NCBI GenBank assembly: GCA_036971475.1
Contig: JBAIZL010000376.1
Span: 9,327,501 to 9,391,500, forward strand
DNA from: Prosapia bicincta
Lineage: Eukaryota > Arthropoda > Insecta > Hemiptera > Cercopidae
Reading direction: 5' to 3'
DNA: 64,000 nucleotides
This document shows positions 61,939 to 64,000 of the stretch, one piece after another. How positions within the stretch are numbered: the stretch's first letter is position 1; every line of letters begins with the position of its first letter. A program made the translations under genes and the position numbers. The notes beneath the pieces are model-generated. The model searched no databases. It saw nothing but the letters and a program-made list of their open reading frames with translations, and was not told the DNA's origin.

Positions 61939-62523
61939 CTTACTCTAATTTATATATTTATTGCAGCTTTAATAATAATTTGTAATTATCGCGTATTTAG
62001 TTTAACTTATCGTATTACTTTTAGTTTTTATTATTACTTACTTCACGTAAAATAATCCTTTCTCTAGGTATTCAAAGGATTTTCGGCTTGTCATTAACCT
62101 TACTCTAATTAATATACTTATTGCAGCTTTATTAATAATTTATACTAACTTTAAAAATACTTAACTAAGTGAATACGTAATTGCTTACTTGCTGACGCGT
62201 TTCATTACAAAGCTAACCCTCTACTCTTAGCTACTCTTAGTTTCGCTACTCTTAACCTTAGAGGGTTAACGTAGAGGGTTAGCTTCGTAAAAGGAACGAA
62301 TGTTTTGAAACGCGTCAGCAAGTAAGAAATTACGTATTCACTTAGTTAAGTATTTTTAAAATTAGTTTAATCAGTGAATTCAAAAAGATTACATCAAGCA
62401 ACATCAATAATTTATAATTACTCACGTATTTAATTTAACTTATCGTATTACATTTTAGTTTTAGTATTACTTACTTCACGTAAAATAAACTTTTCTTGAG
62501 GTATTCAAAAGACTTATGGCCTG
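61939..62523. repeat. 160-bp direct duplication, second copy split by a PLE insertion
   Basis: Copy 1 (61939-62098) and copy 2 (62099-62144 plus 62417-62523) share CTTACTCTAATTTATATA or CTTACTCTAATTAATATA, ATTGCAGCTTTA, TTAACTTATCGTATTAC, TACTTCACGTAAAATAA and AGGTATTCAAA. The break in copy 2 is the PLE terminal repeat listed next. Confidence 0.88.
62145..62405 (+). mobile_element. PLE terminal repeat, family B, with 11-bp target duplication
   Basis: AATAATTTATA occurs at 62134-62144 and 62406-62416, directly flanking the insert and continuing the interrupted host duplication on both sides. The insert is a partial inverted copy (62145-62225, minus) plus a full plus-strand terminal repeat (about 62275-62405: GCTTCGTAAAAGGAACGAAT, GAAACGCGTCAGCAAGTAAG, CAAGCAAC). 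Its middle has short CTACTCTTAG repeats. Boundaries are exact because the empty-site sequence is available next door. Confidence 0.9.
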
Positions 62524-63554
62524 TGCAATGCGCAATCTTATTGTCCGTGTAAATTGACGCAAAGATCTTCCGTCCTGTCTAGTTTCTCTTTATTTCCCCC
62601 CGACTAGCCATGGGAAGAGCTTTTCATGGATGAAATCATCTGAGACCCGTTCCTATGCGATTAGGTACTTGAACGCATGCAATGTTTGTATAACTGATTT
62701 GGCCACAGGTTAGGCTGAGTTAGGTTAACGTATCATGGGAGAAAAATTATTCTATATATGAACCAACCTAAAACCCTTTCCTTAGGGGGATCGAAGTGTC
62801 CAGAAATATTTGAAGATCAAACCCGACCTCCATTCCTACGGGATCGTGTACTTGCACTTAAGCACAAGTGAATAAGCCTAGAGAAAGGAGGTTTCCGAAT
62901 GTATATCCACGTCAAGGGCTGGAACCACGTGTTTCCTCTACTACAAACTCAAATAAAACTAATTGCAGTAATCTATTGTGTTAAAATCTGCTATTATTTT
63001 ACCAAGTTGTTTCGACGTTACCTAAAGTGGTTTTGTAAATCAGAGCGCCCTAAGTGGCCTCAAAACAAACGTGTATGTTTCTCTTTGTTTGGCACGCACA
63101 AATAACTTATGCTCACTAAATTCTATAATCACCATGTTTACATCACGCTCCCACTAGATTCTCTAGAGCTCTGGAACGGAATAGTAGCGACAGAACCAAA
63201 GTATTCAGGTATGAGCCGTTCCAATCCGGTTTTGTTTTCAAACCCTAATTTTCTTCCCTAAATGAGTTTTCTATTAGTTTTATTTTCAGATGAATCCAGG
63301 TGTCCATCTGTCGATTTCATAGAAATCAGATCTGCCTTCAGTCCACAAACATCAACATAAAACAAAAATGTTTATCAATTATTGAGAGTTGATTTTCTTC
63401 TTAGTTCATTTTATTTGGTACTCATTCAAATAAATTCATAAACCTTTACTTAAGGCTTAGTTTAAAGTTATTATGTACTCATAAGGGTATTTATAATAAA
63501 TTTATTTTTCAACGCTTTTTAATCTAGTTTTGTATGTTTGTAGTTGTAAAGCGA
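62524..63554. other. Unassigned intergenic DNA
   Basis: The frame 62899-63105 has no recognisable domain. No other feature seen. Confidence 0.4.
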
Positions 63555-63765
63555 TCATTCATTATATCTATTATCTCCTATCATCCATTACATCTATTAT
63601 CTCCTGTCTACCATTATATCTATTATATCCTGTCTTCCATTATATCTATTATCTCCTATCATCCATTATATCTATTATCTCCTGTCTACCATTATATCTA
63701 TTATCTCCTGTCTACCATTATATCTATTATCTCTTGTCTTCCATTATATCTATTACCTCCTACGA
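63555..63765. repeat. 26-bp tandem repeat, about 8 units
   Basis: Units of CTATTATCTCCTGTCTACCA plus TTATAT at 26-bp steps (63672 and 63698), with CTACC, CTTCC and TCATCC variants. The two overlapping frames here are artefacts of the repeat. Confidence 0.95.
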
Positions 63766-64000
63766 AGGATAAGAAAGGATTAAGATTATAGATAGGGTTG
63801 AAGTAGATAAATAAAATCCTGGTGGAGGATGTATGTCTAAAGGCATGATGTGTGTAATCCTGTTATTTCACACTTGAAACCTACTCTCTAACGGATTCAC
63901 AAAACGATTTTACCTTCTCACCGCTTGTGGTTAGGTGGTAGGGTAGGTGGTTTTCGGAAGGATGTAATGATCGTCCGAAATTGGTAATAGAGGAATAATA
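63766..64000. other. Unassigned DNA at the window end
   Basis: No feature recognised. Confidence 0.4.

Overview
The window looks like gene-poor nuclear DNA of an arthropod, probably an insect. It is AT-rich and full of (TA)n, (CT)n and (GT)n microsatellites. It also holds decayed Jockey/R1-type non-LTR retrotransposon tails, an LTR retrotransposon with a tRNA-Lys-like primer-binding site and a coiled-coil Gag, Penelope-like element (PLE) pieces, and small non-autonomous DNA transposons. I could not recognise any intact host protein gene, tRNA or rRNA. Most open frames are chance frames, many of them inside microsatellites. The insect assignment is an inference from element types.

Layout: 0.7-1.2 kb non-LTR tail (minus). 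3.0 and 5.3 kb, foldback ribozyme elements, followed by a promoter-like motif cluster. 6.1 kb MITE. 13.2 kb PLE terminal repeat dimer. 14.4-15.5 kb Harbinger-like element with 123-bp tandem repeats. 16.7 kb hAT-like MITE. 18.7 and 31.6 kb, two copies of one LTR-like repeat. 22.35-24.33 kb, 64-bp satellite of about 31 units. 26.3, 27.6 and 29.6-30.5 kb, PLE foldbacks, the last with a GIY-YIG endonuclease remnant. 34.6 kb piggyBac-like MITE. 35.9-40.2 kb, two-LTR element on the minus strand. 43-51.3 kb, dense mix of (TA)n arrays, ribozyme elements and two solo-LTR-like copies. 54 kb, large (TA)n(TG)n array. 56 kb, second non-LTR tail. 58.5 kb MITE. 62.1 kb, PLE terminal repeat with a clear 11-bp target duplication.

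The most interesting signal is a set of hammerhead-ribozyme-like motifs (core CUGANGA, helix II, GAAA, helix III, cleavage site). They fall into several families that differ in sequence but share one architecture: a self-complementary helix III (AAGCUU, ACGCGU, AUGUACAU, AGUUAACU, ACUAGU) and, in the better-preserved families, one extra nucleotide between the core and helix II. Helices I and II keep pairing while their sequences differ between families. At least five copies (27638-27682, 35689-35733, 43384-43428 and the back-to-back pair at 49329-49434) keep all core bases I can check. One family ends directly downstream of a GIY-YIG remnant, which ties it to Penelope-like elements. Hammerheads in PLE terminal repeats are already known; the family diversity, the palindromic helix III set, the foldback arrangement and the association with (TA)n and LTR insertions are the parts worth checking.

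A second signal is that LTR-like repeats of two or three families carry a primer-binding-site-like sequence inside the LTR end, and that they sit in (TA)n arrays next to the ribozyme elements.
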